From assembly GCF_014211915.1 (NCBI RefSeq), contig NZ_CP060040.1:868001-932000 (forward strand): DNA of 64,000 nt, given 5' to 3'. Below, in pieces: positions 38,187 through 47,237 of this stretch. This DNA comes from Burkholderia cenocepacia (GTDB lineage Bacteria; Pseudomonadota; Gammaproteobacteria; Burkholderiales; Burkholderiaceae). The stretch's first letter is position 1; each line of letters begins with the position of its first letter. Position numbers and translations under genes: made by a program. Under the pieces are notes generated by a model. The model had not been told where the DNA came from, did not search any database, and saw only the letters and a program-made list of their open reading frames with translations.

Positions 38187-38678
38187 ATGAGCAAAATGAA
38201 CCGAATCGCGGTCCTGGCAACTTTCGTCCTGCTGGCCGGTTGCCACAACGCGGCGAAAACGCCCGAGAATGCCGCCGCGGCGCCGGAGCCTTCGAGCGAA
38301 ACCGTCGCGACGGTGACGGCCGACGATCTGAACAATCCGAACAGCCCGCTCGCCAAGCGCAGCATCTACTTCGACTTCGACCAGTACTCGGTGAAGCCCG
38401 AATTCCAGTCGCTGCTGCAGGCGCACGCCGACTACCTGCGCAGCCATCCGGCGCGGCGCGTGCTGATCCAGGGCAACACCGACGAGCGCGGCACGTCCGA
38501 ATACAACCTCGCGCTCGGCCAGCGCCGCTCGCAGGCCGTGGCGAGCACACTGGAAACGCTCGGCGTGCCGGCGACGCAACTCGAGGCCGTCAGTCTCGGC
38601 AAGGAAAAGCCCGTCGCGCTCGGCCACGACGAGGAGGCATGGGCGCAAAACCGCCGCGCCGATCTCGTCTATCGTTGA
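38187..38678 (+). CDS. OmpA/Pal-family peptidoglycan-associated lipoprotein
   Basis: A 163-residue lipoprotein. The signal ends in the lipobox LLAGC. Residues ~60-163 form an OmpA-like domain: SIYFDFDQYSVKPEFQ, then GNTDERGTSEYNLALGQRRSQAV, the diaminopimelate-binding signature. It resembles Pal but is not beside tolB, so it is probably a paralogue rather than the Tol-Pal component. The ATG at 38187 is preferred to 38115 because GGAGAAG precedes it and the signal peptide follows directly. Confidence 0.9.
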   Translation: MSKMNRIAVLATFVLLAGCHNAAKTPENAAAAPEPSSETVATVTADDLNNPNSPLAKRSIYFDFDQYSVKPEFQSLLQAHADYLRSHPARRVLIQGNTDERGTSEYNLALGQRRSQAVASTLETLGVPATQLEAVSLGKEKPVALGHDEEAWAQNRRADLVYR

Positions 38679-38808
38679 TCCAGGCGCTGCCGCGGCGATA
38701 CGCAAAAAGCATGGAATAAACGCCCCGCCGAAACGTCTTCTCATCGCGCAGACGCGCGGTTCACGCGAACCGCCTTTCCTGTCGCCTGCGCGCGGCAAGG
38801 AGATCGCA

Positions 38809-38970
38809 ATGAAATCGGCAACGTTGGTTGCGGCGCTGATCGCGGCGCTGGTGCTCGTGCTGTCGGCGGGCTGTACGTCGTCGGGCAGCGGTACGTCGCA
38901 AGGGCCGGGCATGAGCCGGTATGGCGGCTCCGGAGGCAGCGGAGGTGGAGGGGGTGGTGGCGGCTACTGA
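38809..38970 (+). CDS. Small glycine-rich lipoprotein
   Basis: A 53-residue protein with a clean lipoprotein signal (ALIAALVLVLSAGC, lipobox SAGC) and a short mature tail that is mostly Gly and Ser, ending GGY. AAGGAG precedes the ATG by 6 bp. It lies 130 bp after the Pal-like gene and may share its transcript. No domain; function unknown. Confidence 0.7.
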   Translation: MKSATLVAALIAALVLVLSAGCTSSGSGTSQGPGMSRYGGSGGSGGGGGGGGY

Positions 38971-39061
38971 CGCGCCGCCGCGAGGAAAGTGAGGCGACGA
39001 AATCGCGCGCGAGCACCGGAAGCCGGCCGCTCGCGCGCGACGCTCTACCCCACGGCACGAC

Positions 39062-40321
39062 TCAACGCATCGCCTTCACGTCGGCCGGCGTGACGTTCGC
39101 GGGCTGGCCGCCCCACGTCGCCCGCAGGTAGTTCGCGAGTTGCGCGAGTTCGTCATCGCTCAACGTTTTCGCGAAACCCGGCATCGGCTGCAGGTTTTCG
39201 AAACCGGCGAACTTCTGCTCGTCGATACCGTCGAGCATCGCGACCAGCAGGTTGCGCGAGTCGGCCTGACGCACCGTCGAGTTGCCGTTCATCGGCACCG
39301 CCACGTGCGGCTTGCCCTCGCCGTTGAAGCCGTGACAGCCCGCACACACCGCGAGATACACCGAGCGGCCGGCGGCCAGTTGCGCGGCGTCGGCGGACAC
39401 CGGCTTCACCGGTTGCGGCGCGGGCGGCGTATCGCCGAGCAGGTACGTCGACAGCCCGCGCAAGTCGTCCTTCGTCAGGTACTGCGTGCTCAGGTGCACG
39501 ACCGGATACATCTCGCCGAACGCCGAGCCTTGCGGTGCGATGCCGACGCCGAAGAACGTCTGCAGATCGGTGCCCGTCCAGCCGCGCGCGGCCAGGCCGG
39601 CCGGCGTGATGTCGGGCGCGGCCACGCGGCCGAGCGCGGCGCCCGCGAACGGCTTCGCGCCATCGAGCTGGCCCGTGAACGCGCGCGGCGTGTGGCATTC
39701 CGCGCAGTGGCCGAGCGCGCCGGCGAGATAGCGGCCGCGCTGCCAGTCCGCGGATTGTCCGGTCGACGCATCCGGCAGGCTGTCCTTCAGGAACAGCATG
39801 TCCCAGAACACCATGCCGAAGCGCAGGTTGTACGGGAACTTCAGGTCGTGCGCGCGGTTTTCCTGCGCGACCGGCCTGACCGTCATCAGGTACGCGTACA
39901 TCGCGTCGGCGTCGGCGCGCGTGATCTGCCGGTACGACGTGTACGGCATCGACGGATACAGGCGCTTGCCCGGCGCCTTGCCGTCATGCAGCGCGGCGTA
40001 GAAGTCGTCCGCGCTCCAGTTGCCGATCCCGTGATCCTTGTCGGGCGTGATGTTCGAGCCGTAGAACGTGCCGAACGGCGATTCGAGCGCCGCGCCGCCG
40101 GCGAACGGCGCGCCGTCCTTCGCGGTGTGGCACGCCGCGCAGTCGGCGGCCTTGACGAGATAGCGGCCGCGCGCGATCGGGTCGGCGCCGGGCGCGCCGG
40201 ACGCCGCATTCGACGCCGGCGCGTCGTGGCCGCCGCAGGCGGCGAGCAACAGCGCGCAGGCCGCAGCGAGCGCGGGCAGGCCCGCGGCCCGCGCGACACG
40301 ATGAGCGAGTGTGCGTTTCAT
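39062..40321 (-). CDS. Triheme cytochrome c lipoprotein of the second molybdenum oxidase
   Basis: A 419-residue protein with a lipobox-type signal (LLLAACGG) and three haem c sites: CAACH, CAECH and CAGCH. It is homologous to the cytochrome at 11110 but is anchored by lipidation rather than a simple Sec signal. It takes electrons from the molybdenum/iron-sulfur subunits to the respiratory chain. It is the third gene of a tightly coupled operon, overlapping the 2Fe-2S gene by 4 bp. Confidence 0.93.
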   Translation of the reverse strand: MKRTLAHRVARAAGLPALAAACALLLAACGGHDAPASNAASGAPGADPIARGRYLVKAADCAACHTAKDGAPFAGGAALESPFGTFYGSNITPDKDHGIGNWSADDFYAALHDGKAPGKRLYPSMPYTSYRQITRADADAMYAYLMTVRPVAQENRAHDLKFPYNLRFGMVFWDMLFLKDSLPDASTGQSADWQRGRYLAGALGHCAECHTPRAFTGQLDGAKPFAGAALGRVAAPDITPAGLAARGWTGTDLQTFFGVGIAPQGSAFGEMYPVVHLSTQYLTKDDLRGLSTYLLGDTPPAPQPVKPVSADAAQLAAGRSVYLAVCAGCHGFNGEGKPHVAVPMNGNSTVRQADSRNLLVAMLDGIDEQKFAGFENLQPMPGFAKTLSDDELAQLANYLRATWGGQPANVTPADVKAMR

Positions 40322-41013
40322 GCGGCGTCCTTCACGAGTCCCGGCGTCGTCAGCACCACGTCCTTGACGGCTTCGTAGTAGCGGACATAGCCCGTGCAGC
40401 GGCAGAGGTGCGCGTCGAGCGCATCGGTGATCGTGCGTTCCACGTCGGCCTTCGCGACCGGCTCGCGCTTCAGGCGTTCGATCAGCACGGTCGCCGCGTT
40501 GACGAAGCCCGGCGTGCAATAGCCGCACTGGAAGCTGAAATGCTCGAGGAATTTCTGCTGGATCGGCGACAGCTCGACCACTTCGCCGGCTTCGTTGCGC
40601 TTCGCGTGGCCTTCGATCGTGCGGATCGAACGGCCGTGGAAGAAGTGCGCGCCGGTAATGCAGGTGCGCATTTCCTCGCTCGTGCCGTCCGGCTGGTCGA
40701 CGATCACGACGCACGCGTGGCAGATGCCCTGCCCGCAGCCGAGCCGCGAGCCGGTGAGGCCCACGTACTCGTGCAGGAACTCGATCATCATCAGCCCTTC
40801 CGGCACCTGCATCGGGCCGACGGCCTTACCGTTGATCTTGACCGACAGCGGCTTCTGCTGGAACCGGACGAGCGGACGCTCGACGGCAGCCGATGCCGAT
40901 GCCGGCGCAGCCGGAGCGGGCGCCGGGGCGGCCGAAGCCGCGGTCGGTGCGGAAGCGGCGGTCGCTGCCGCGCTGGCGCTCGCGGCCGAAGCCGCGGTTT
41001 GGGCGGTCGTCAT
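40318..41013 (-). CDS. (2Fe-2S)-binding subunit of the second molybdenum oxidase
   Basis: A 231-residue subunit. An unusual Ala/Pro/Ser-rich extension of ~45 residues precedes the ferredoxin domain. Cluster ligands are CGQGICHAC and TC (first cluster), then CGYCTPGF and CRCTGYVRYYEAVKD (second). The extension could act as a linker or export-related region; it lacks a Tat motif, so the subunit probably travels with the large subunit. It overlaps both neighbours by 4 bp (ATGA), indicating translational coupling. Confidence 0.92.
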   Translation of the reverse strand: MTTAQTAASAASASAAATAASAPTAASAAPAPAPAAPASASAAVERPLVRFQQKPLSVKINGKAVGPMQVPEGLMMIEFLHEYVGLTGSRLGCGQGICHACVVIVDQPDGTSEEMRTCITGAHFFHGRSIRTIEGHAKRNEAGEVVELSPIQQKFLEHFSFQCGYCTPGFVNAATVLIERLKREPVAKADVERTITDALDAHLCRCTGYVRYYEAVKDVVLTTPGLVKDAA

Positions 41014-43889
41014 GCGAGCACCTCCTGAATCTTTTGCGGGGTCACCGGCAGGTCGGTGAAGCGATGGCCGATCGCGTGCGCGATGCCGTTCACGATCGCG
41101 CCGACGACGGGGATCATCACCACTTCGGCGACACCCTTCGGCGGATCGGTCTCGGACAGCGGCGGCAGCACGTCGCCCGTTTGGGTCCAGACGGCGACGT
41201 CGGACGCGCGCGGCAACCGGTAACGGTTGAAGTTCCACGTACCGTTGCCGGGGCCGTCCTCGTAGAGCGGCAGGTACTCGTGCAGCGCATGGCCGATGCC
41301 CATCGCGAGACCGCCCTGCAACTGGCCCGACACGAGCTGCGGCGAAATCTGGTTGCCGCATTCCATGATCGAGTGGTGCGTGAGCAGTTCGACCTTGCCG
41401 GTCGCTTCGTGCACGGCCAGCTCGACGAGCGTGCCGACCGCCGTGTAGTACGTGACGGCCGCGTTGTTGCGGCTCGTCGGCGGGATGAACACGCGCTTGC
41501 GGTCCAGCACGCGGTAGCCGTTCGCGGTCGGCGGCAGCGTCCCGCGCAGCGCGGTCGCGCCGGCCGGCGCGGCGGTGCCCCGCACCGGGCCGTCGTCGGC
41601 GCCCGCCTTCGGCGCGCCGACACGCAGCGACAGCCCGTCGATCGGCAGACGTTCGACCGTGCCGCCTACCTCGAATTCGGCGTCGGTCCATTGCCAGCGG
41701 TTGAACACGTGCACGACGGCGCCGGTCGGCAGGCCGAGCGCATGCGCCTGCTTCGCGAGCTGTTCGAACGTCAGCGGCTCGAGGCCGTCGGCGGTCAGCT
41801 TGCCGTCGACCCAGCGTGCATCCTCGATGCGGATCGTGTACGGCGCGGCCTGGCCGCCGCCCAAGCCCCGCGTCCAGATCGACATCGCGGCCGGCCACAG
41901 CCCGTAGCGGAACACGGCGCGCGCGGCTTCGCGCGTGCTGTGCGTGAAGTAGTACGCGGAGTTCGTCGCGCTCGACGGCGACGCATAGCCCGGCGACCAG
42001 CGCGGGTTCGCGCTCAGGCGATCCTGGTCGGCCTGCGACATCAGGTACGGGTCGCCGCTCGTCTCGACCGGCAGATCCGGCCATTCGGTCACGGCCACGC
42101 GCACGTCGGTCGCCGGACGGCCGAGCCATTTCGCGACCGCCACAGCCTGCGACGTCGACATCCCGGTGCCGATCTCGGCCGCCGTGTGCTGCAGCGACAC
42201 CTTGCCGTGCGCGTCGAACTCGACCTTCGCGAACGACGCTTCCGCGCCCGTGCCGAAATCCTTCTGCACGCACGCGAAGCCCACGCCGTAGCGCTTGCCC
42301 GGATGCGCGGCCTCGAACTCCGCCTTGCGCGCGGCACGACGCGTCCACAGCGGATGCTGCTTCGCGCGCTCCAGCACTTCGTCGACGCGCAGCGCGCCGG
42401 CGGGAATCGCCCCCTGCGTGTTCTTCATTCCCGAACGCAGCGCGTTGCGCAGACGGAACTCGATCGGGTCGATGTTCAGTTGCGCGGCGATCTCGTCGAC
42501 CGCCATCTCGGTCGCGGCCATGCTCTGCAGCGTGCCGTAGCCGCGCGCGGAACCGGCGTCGATCGCACGCGATGCGATCGCGACGGCCGCGAGGTCGCTC
42601 TTCGGGAAGTAGTAGATCGATTGCGCGGCGGTGGCGCCGACCATCGCGACCGACGGCGAGAAGTTCGAGCGGCCGCCGCCGTTCGCCTCGAACTCGCCCT
42701 TGAACGACTGCAGCAGGCCCGTATTGCGGTCGACCGCGATCCGGTAATGCATCTTGAACGCGTGACGCTTCAGCGACGTCTGGAACTGCTCGTAGCGGTC
42801 GTTCGCGAAACGCACCGGGCGGCCGTCCGCGTACAGTGCGCAGACGAGGCCGTAGAACGGCACGTTGAAGTGATCCTTCGAGCCGTAGCCGACCGTGTAG
42901 CACGGATGCACGAACAGCTTCTTCACCGGGAAGCGGCATTTCGCGACCATCGCGGCCGCATTCTCCGACACTTCGAGCGGCGACTGCGTCGGCACGACGA
43001 GGTGCAGCGACTGCGTCGCGGCGTCGTACCAGCAGTTCGCGTTGTCGGGTTCGAGCGCGGCCGTATCGACCGACTGCGTGTTGTATTCGCGGTCGAACAC
43101 GAGCCAGTCGGCTGACGGATGGTCGAGCTCGCTCGCGATCTGCCCGGCGAGGAACATGCCCTGCTCGTCGAGCTTGCCGTGCTCCTTGCCGTCCGGCCAG
43201 ACCGGCAGGTGCTTGCGCATCATGCTCGGGAAAATCGGCGCGTCCTTCAGGCTCGAATAGACGTCGTCGTCATAGGCCGTCTTGCCGCCCACGCGCACGT
43301 AGCGGAAGGTGCCCCACGGATCGCGCTCGAGCGGGCCCGTGACCGCGCCGTAGCGGATCACGTCGTCGCGGAACTTGAGCGCGTTCTTCGCGAAGCGGAA
43401 ACGCGCGAAGTCGTGATAGATGAGGATCGCGACCGCATGACCGAGATACGCGGGCGTCTTGCCGGCCGGTAGCAGCATGTCGTCGCCGTAGAACGCCGGG
43501 AATGCGACGCCGTCGCGCGCGAGATCGTCGGCCGTGACCACGCGGTCCGGCTTCAGCTCGTCGCCGAGCAGCGACAGGTCGAAGCCTTCGTACGTGCGGT
43601 CGGCCTGCGTGACGCGCAGGATCAGCGCGTGCGACTGCTGCTGCGGCCAGTGCGGCATGTCGGCGGCGCGCACGTCGCGGGCGAACACTTTCGAGCCGGT
43701 GACCTTCGCGATGCCGTCGATGCGGAATTGGGGGATGCCGGTGACGCTATCCCATTTGACCGGGGTGAGGAGTTTTTCTTCGAAGAGCGCCGCGAACGCG
43801 CGGCTGCCGATGGGCGCGACATACACCGCGACGCCCGCCAGCACGCTGGCTTTCAGAAAACCCCGACGTGACAGGCCGTGGTTTTTCAT
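41010..43889 (-). CDS. Molybdopterin-binding large subunit of the second molybdenum oxidase
   Basis: A 959-residue xanthine-oxidase-family catalytic subunit, larger than its paralogue at 8875. A twin-arginine signal (SRRGFLKASVLAGVAVYVAP) directs it to the periplasm. Features include FNVPFYGLVCALYADGRP, SARGYGTLQSM and the cofactor region IMECGNQISPQLVSGQLQGG. The start at 43889 follows AGGAGG and the Tat motif begins 7 residues in; the upstream in-frame ATG at 43964 would displace it. It is the first gene of the leftward operon. The substrate is probably an aldehyde or heterocycle. Confidence 0.9.
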   Translation of the reverse strand: MKNHGLSRRGFLKASVLAGVAVYVAPIGSRAFAALFEEKLLTPVKWDSVTGIPQFRIDGIAKVTGSKVFARDVRAADMPHWPQQQSHALILRVTQADRTYEGFDLSLLGDELKPDRVVTADDLARDGVAFPAFYGDDMLLPAGKTPAYLGHAVAILIYHDFARFRFAKNALKFRDDVIRYGAVTGPLERDPWGTFRYVRVGGKTAYDDDVYSSLKDAPIFPSMMRKHLPVWPDGKEHGKLDEQGMFLAGQIASELDHPSADWLVFDREYNTQSVDTAALEPDNANCWYDAATQSLHLVVPTQSPLEVSENAAAMVAKCRFPVKKLFVHPCYTVGYGSKDHFNVPFYGLVCALYADGRPVRFANDRYEQFQTSLKRHAFKMHYRIAVDRNTGLLQSFKGEFEANGGGRSNFSPSVAMVGATAAQSIYYFPKSDLAAVAIASRAIDAGSARGYGTLQSMAATEMAVDEIAAQLNIDPIEFRLRNALRSGMKNTQGAIPAGALRVDEVLERAKQHPLWTRRAARKAEFEAAHPGKRYGVGFACVQKDFGTGAEASFAKVEFDAHGKVSLQHTAAEIGTGMSTSQAVAVAKWLGRPATDVRVAVTEWPDLPVETSGDPYLMSQADQDRLSANPRWSPGYASPSSATNSAYYFTHSTREAARAVFRYGLWPAAMSIWTRGLGGGQAAPYTIRIEDARWVDGKLTADGLEPLTFEQLAKQAHALGLPTGAVVHVFNRWQWTDAEFEVGGTVERLPIDGLSLRVGAPKAGADDGPVRGTAAPAGATALRGTLPPTANGYRVLDRKRVFIPPTSRNNAAVTYYTAVGTLVELAVHEATGKVELLTHHSIMECGNQISPQLVSGQLQGGLAMGIGHALHEYLPLYEDGPGNGTWNFNRYRLPRASDVAVWTQTGDVLPPLSETDPPKGVAEVVMIPVVGAIVNGIAHAIGHRFTDLPVTPQKIQEVLA

Positions 43890-44319
43890 TGGGGGAGAAC
43901 CTCCTGATGCGGCTCGGACGGCGATCGGGTGTCGCGGCGTTCGGAGCGGCGCGCATTCTGGCATTGTTTTTGATATATCGCCTATAGTATTTCCCGCATG
44001 AAATACTTATTGGATTTCTTATGACGGGTTTCAGCCGGGCTGCGGCGGGTGGTCGCGGGGCGATCCGTTGGCCGTTTGCGTGCGGCCGGATGCCGTCGTA
44101 CATCGTTCCGTTCGCAACGAACCGGCCTTTGCGCCGCCGAATCCGCAAGCCGCTCGCAGCCGGGACTGACGACCGCGCACGACGCAATGCGCGGTGCCGC
44201 CGGGCGGCCCGCGCCGCCGCCGTTTTTCATCAGTTGCTCCGAGAAACGCCGTCCTTCAGAACGGGGAGGAAAGGCGTGCTGTTGACAGGCAGCTTCTTCC
44301 CCGGGTTAGGATTACGTGC
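43890..44319. other. Intergenic region before the truncated TnpB
   Basis: Contains the AT-rich leftward promoter of the oxidase operon (around TTTTGATATATCGCCTATAGTATTTC, 43968-43993) and, from about 44245, CCGTCCTTCAGAACGGGGAGG, which resembles the left end of an IS200/IS605-type element. No gene was recognised. Confidence 0.5.
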
Positions 44320-44904
44320 ATGATTCTTGTCTACCGCTACCGGGTGAAATCGCTCAACGGACTGCTCAACAAGCAGAGCCGCGCGGTGAACTACGTCTGG
44401 AACTTCTGCAACGACACGCAGAAGCTCGCGCTCGATCTGGTGCGGCGTTTCGATTACATCGCGGTTGGCAACGTATCTGCCGTCAAACTTGCCAGAACCA
44501 GGATGGCGAAAAGCGTCTACGACGCGTCCTGGTCGTCCTTCCGAAACAAGCTCCGCTACAAAGCGATCGCGCACGGAGCCACGTTCGAGGAAGTCGACGA
44601 AAGCGGTTCGACCCAGTCCTGTTCGTCGTGCGGGTCGAGAGACAGCACGACGCGGCCGAAAGGTATCGCAGGACTGCGAGTAAGAGAATGGGCCTGCAGT
44701 GACTGTGGTGTCGAGCATGATCGAGATATCAACGCTGCGCTGAACATTCTCCGATGCGGACGTGCATCGCCAGGTGTGGGAATTCTCTCCCTTTGGGGAG
44801 AGGAGGACGTCAAGGTAATGTCGTGCGCATCCGGCTCGGCCGGGCTTCCGCCACGTGCCGTGCGGGCGCCGCCAGCCATCGAGACATCGTGTCGAGGTCA
44901 ATAA
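44320..44904 (+). pseudogene. tnpB: TnpB (IS200/IS605 OrfB), internally deleted
   Basis: The frame joins a TnpB N-terminus (VYRYRVKSLNGLLNKQSRAVNYVWNFCN) directly to its C-terminal part: the region YIAVGNVSAVKLARTRMAKSV, then the zinc finger CSSCGSR / CSDCGVEHDRDINAALNIL. About 200 residues are missing, including the first RuvC Asp and the recognition lobe, so RNA-guided cleavage should be lost. The zinc finger and last RuvC Asp remain. The 3' end, where the omega RNA is normally encoded, is still present. It lies just before a diguanylate cyclase. Confidence 0.8.
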
Positions 44905-44968
44905 TCATGGCAGTCAGGGCGGCTCTCCTGAACTCCGTTCTCGCCACTCCCCCTCCGGCAACCACCGC

Positions 44969-46456
44969 GTGACGGCCGCGCTGCGTCCGTCGATGCTCGT
45001 GACGCTGTTCGAGGACGTGCGCCCGATGGCGCTGTCCGGGCTCGCGAGCGGCTTCGTCGCGGCCGTCGCGCTGATCCGGCTGCAGCAGCTGTGGTGCCTC
45101 GCGTGGCTCGTCGTCGACGTCGGCCTGCTCATTGCGCGCCTGTCGATCGCACGGGCCTACACGGTACGGCGCAACGCCGGCGACGATCGCGCCGAATACT
45201 GGGCGAAGCGCTATGCGCCGGTGTCGCTCGTTGCCTGCTTCGTGCTCGGCCTCGGCGTGATGGGCTGCGTGCAGGCCACCGACGTCGAACTCGGCACGCT
45301 GTCCGTGATGGTCGCAGGCGGCGTGTTCGGCGGGATCGCGTCGCGCAATTCGGCGCTGCCGCGGCTCGCGATGACGCAGGTCGTGCTCGGCGTGCTGCCG
45401 ATCGGCGTCGGTGCGCTGCTGGCCCCTCGGCCGGGTGCCTGGCTGCTGGTGCCGCCGCTCGCGATCTATCTCGCGGCAATGCGCACGGTCGTCCAGCGCC
45501 ACTACCGCGTGCTCGTCGCGCTGATCGCCGCGCGCCAGCGCAACGCCGAACTCGTCGCCCGCTTCGACGCCGCCCTCACCTACATGCCGCACGGCCTTTG
45601 CATGATCGACGGCGACAGCCGCGTGATCGTCGCGAACCGGCGCACCGCGCAACTGTTCGGCTCGCCGCGCGAGATCATGCTCGATACGCCGTTGCCCGCC
45701 GTGGTCGCCGCGCTCGGCACCGATGCCGTGATCGATCCCGGCGGCGCCGGCCTCGCCGCGCAGTGCGACAGCTGGCTGAGCCGCCACGAACCCGGGCCGC
45801 TCGACATCGCGCTCGCCGACGGCCGCCAGCTCGAACTGACGCGCCACCGCGTGCCGGACGGCAACGCGGTGATCATCGTCGAGGACGTCACCACACGCCG
45901 TCAGACTGAACAGCACATCCGGCACCTCGCGCGACACGACGCGCTGACGGGGCTGCCGAATCGCCACGAACTGCACGCCGAGCTCAAGCGAATGCTCGCG
46001 CGCCGGCCGCGGCTGCCGAGCCCGGCATTCGCCGTCATGTATCTCGACCTCGACGGTTTCAAGTCGATCAACGACCGCTTCGGCCACCAGGCCGGCGACG
46101 AAGTGCTCACGCAAGTCGCCGAGCGGCTCGGCAAGACGCTGCCGCCGGGCGAGCTCGCCGCGCGCATCGGCGGCGACGAATTCATCGTCGCGATCGACGA
46201 CACGACGATGCAAGCGTGCTCGATCCTCGCCGCGCGGATCATCCGGCAGATTTCGGCGCCGTACGCGCTGTCGATCGGCGAGACCGTCTGCATCGGCATC
46301 AGCATCGGCATCGCGCTCGACGACGGGCACGGCTCGCCCGACGAGCTGATCCGGCAGGCCGACAGCGCGCTGTACGACGCGAAGTCGGCCGGCAAGGGCA
46401 TCTACTGCTTCTACTCGAGCGGCAGCCGCCGCATGGCGCCGGCCGCCGCCAGTTGA
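44969..46456 (+). CDS. Membrane-bound diguanylate cyclase (MASE-like, PAS, GGDEF)
   Basis: An ~495-residue inner-membrane protein. The first ~180 residues contain about five hydrophobic segments (e.g. LASGFVAAVALIRL, VSLVACFVLGLGVMGCV, VVLGVLPIGVGALL). A PAS domain follows (FDAALTYMPHGLCMIDGDSRVIVANRR). The C-terminal GGDEF domain has DALTGLPNR, DLDGFKSINDRFGH and an intact GGDEF active site, so it should make c-di-GMP. No inhibitory RXXD motif was clearly seen. The start is uncertain: GTG 44969 or ATG 44993. The TnpB remnant lies directly upstream and may have replaced the native promoter. Confidence 0.88.
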   Translation: MTAALRPSMLVTLFEDVRPMALSGLASGFVAAVALIRLQQLWCLAWLVVDVGLLIARLSIARAYTVRRNAGDDRAEYWAKRYAPVSLVACFVLGLGVMGCVQATDVELGTLSVMVAGGVFGGIASRNSALPRLAMTQVVLGVLPIGVGALLAPRPGAWLLVPPLAIYLAAMRTVVQRHYRVLVALIAARQRNAELVARFDAALTYMPHGLCMIDGDSRVIVANRRTAQLFGSPREIMLDTPLPAVVAALGTDAVIDPGGAGLAAQCDSWLSRHEPGPLDIALADGRQLELTRHRVPDGNAVIIVEDVTTRRQTEQHIRHLARHDALTGLPNRHELHAELKRMLARRPRLPSPAFAVMYLDLDGFKSINDRFGHQAGDEVLTQVAERLGKTLPPGELAARIGGDEFIVAIDDTTMQACSILAARIIRQISAPYALSIGETVCIGISIGIALDDGHGSPDELIRQADSALYDAKSAGKGIYCFYSSGSRRMAPAAAS

Positions 46457-46714
46457 ACCGGCGACGCGGCACTCCGCCGCGCGTTCGTCCTTGCCGTACC
46501 CGCCGCACCCTCCCGCGATTCAATTCCGAAACACTTTGCCGGTTCGCACGTGGTGCCGTGCGTTCGCGTGTCACGTGACGTGTTCCGTAACATCGCCGTC
46601 CGGCATGCCGAAAGATGACTGCAGAAGCCCGCACGATCGAGGCCGAGTGCGGCATTTCGCGGTTGGCACTCTTATTGCTCCTTGATGGGGAAAGAACGTT
46701 TCAGGGAGCCCAAC

Positions 46715-46990
46715 ATGAATACCGTCGACGTCCTCGCACGAACCGAAATCATCGACGAACAGGCCGTGATCGACGGCGCCTCGCTGATCCGCCGGCTCGT
46801 GTCCGACCGCCGGATGCCGGCCGCGTACGAAGCCGCATGCATCGACAATCCGCCGCTCACGCTGTACGGCGCGTTTCGCCAGGGCGTCGCCGATCACGCC
46901 GCGCGGCGTGCGAATCCGTATCGCGCCGGCAGCCGGCTCTGGGCGCTGTGGGAAGAAGGACGTCTCGAAGCTGAAACATCCGGCCGATAA
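46715..46990 (+). CDS. Small conserved-type protein with weak ribosome-modulation-factor resemblance
   Basis: A 91-residue soluble protein. The C-terminal half (YGAFRQGVADHAARRANPYRAGSRLWALWEEG) has the spacing of RMF-like proteins: a basic G-rich helix, then NPY and a Trp-rich helix. The N-terminal half is acidic and helical. No close family assignment is possible. AGGGAGCCCAAC precedes the ATG at 46715. Confidence 0.55.
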   Translation: MNTVDVLARTEIIDEQAVIDGASLIRRLVSDRRMPAAYEAACIDNPPLTLYGAFRQGVADHAARRANPYRAGSRLWALWEEGRLEAETSGR

Positions 46991-47237
46991 GCGCGTCGTG
47001 CGCGCCGGCCCTGTCCCGACACGGGCTGGCGCGAAAGCCGGCGCGTGAATGCAGCCGGCCGGCACGCCGGCATGGCTTCATCGCTGCAACATCGCGCGGG
47101 CTCGCGTATCGGCCCGGCAACGCACGGCAGTGCACGCGCCCGCAGTCACGTGCAGCCCCGCTGATCCCGCCCGCCGCGCCGCGCGGTGCCGGTTTCCCCT
47201 ATAAGATGGCAGATTCCGTTCATCGAACGATACCGCC

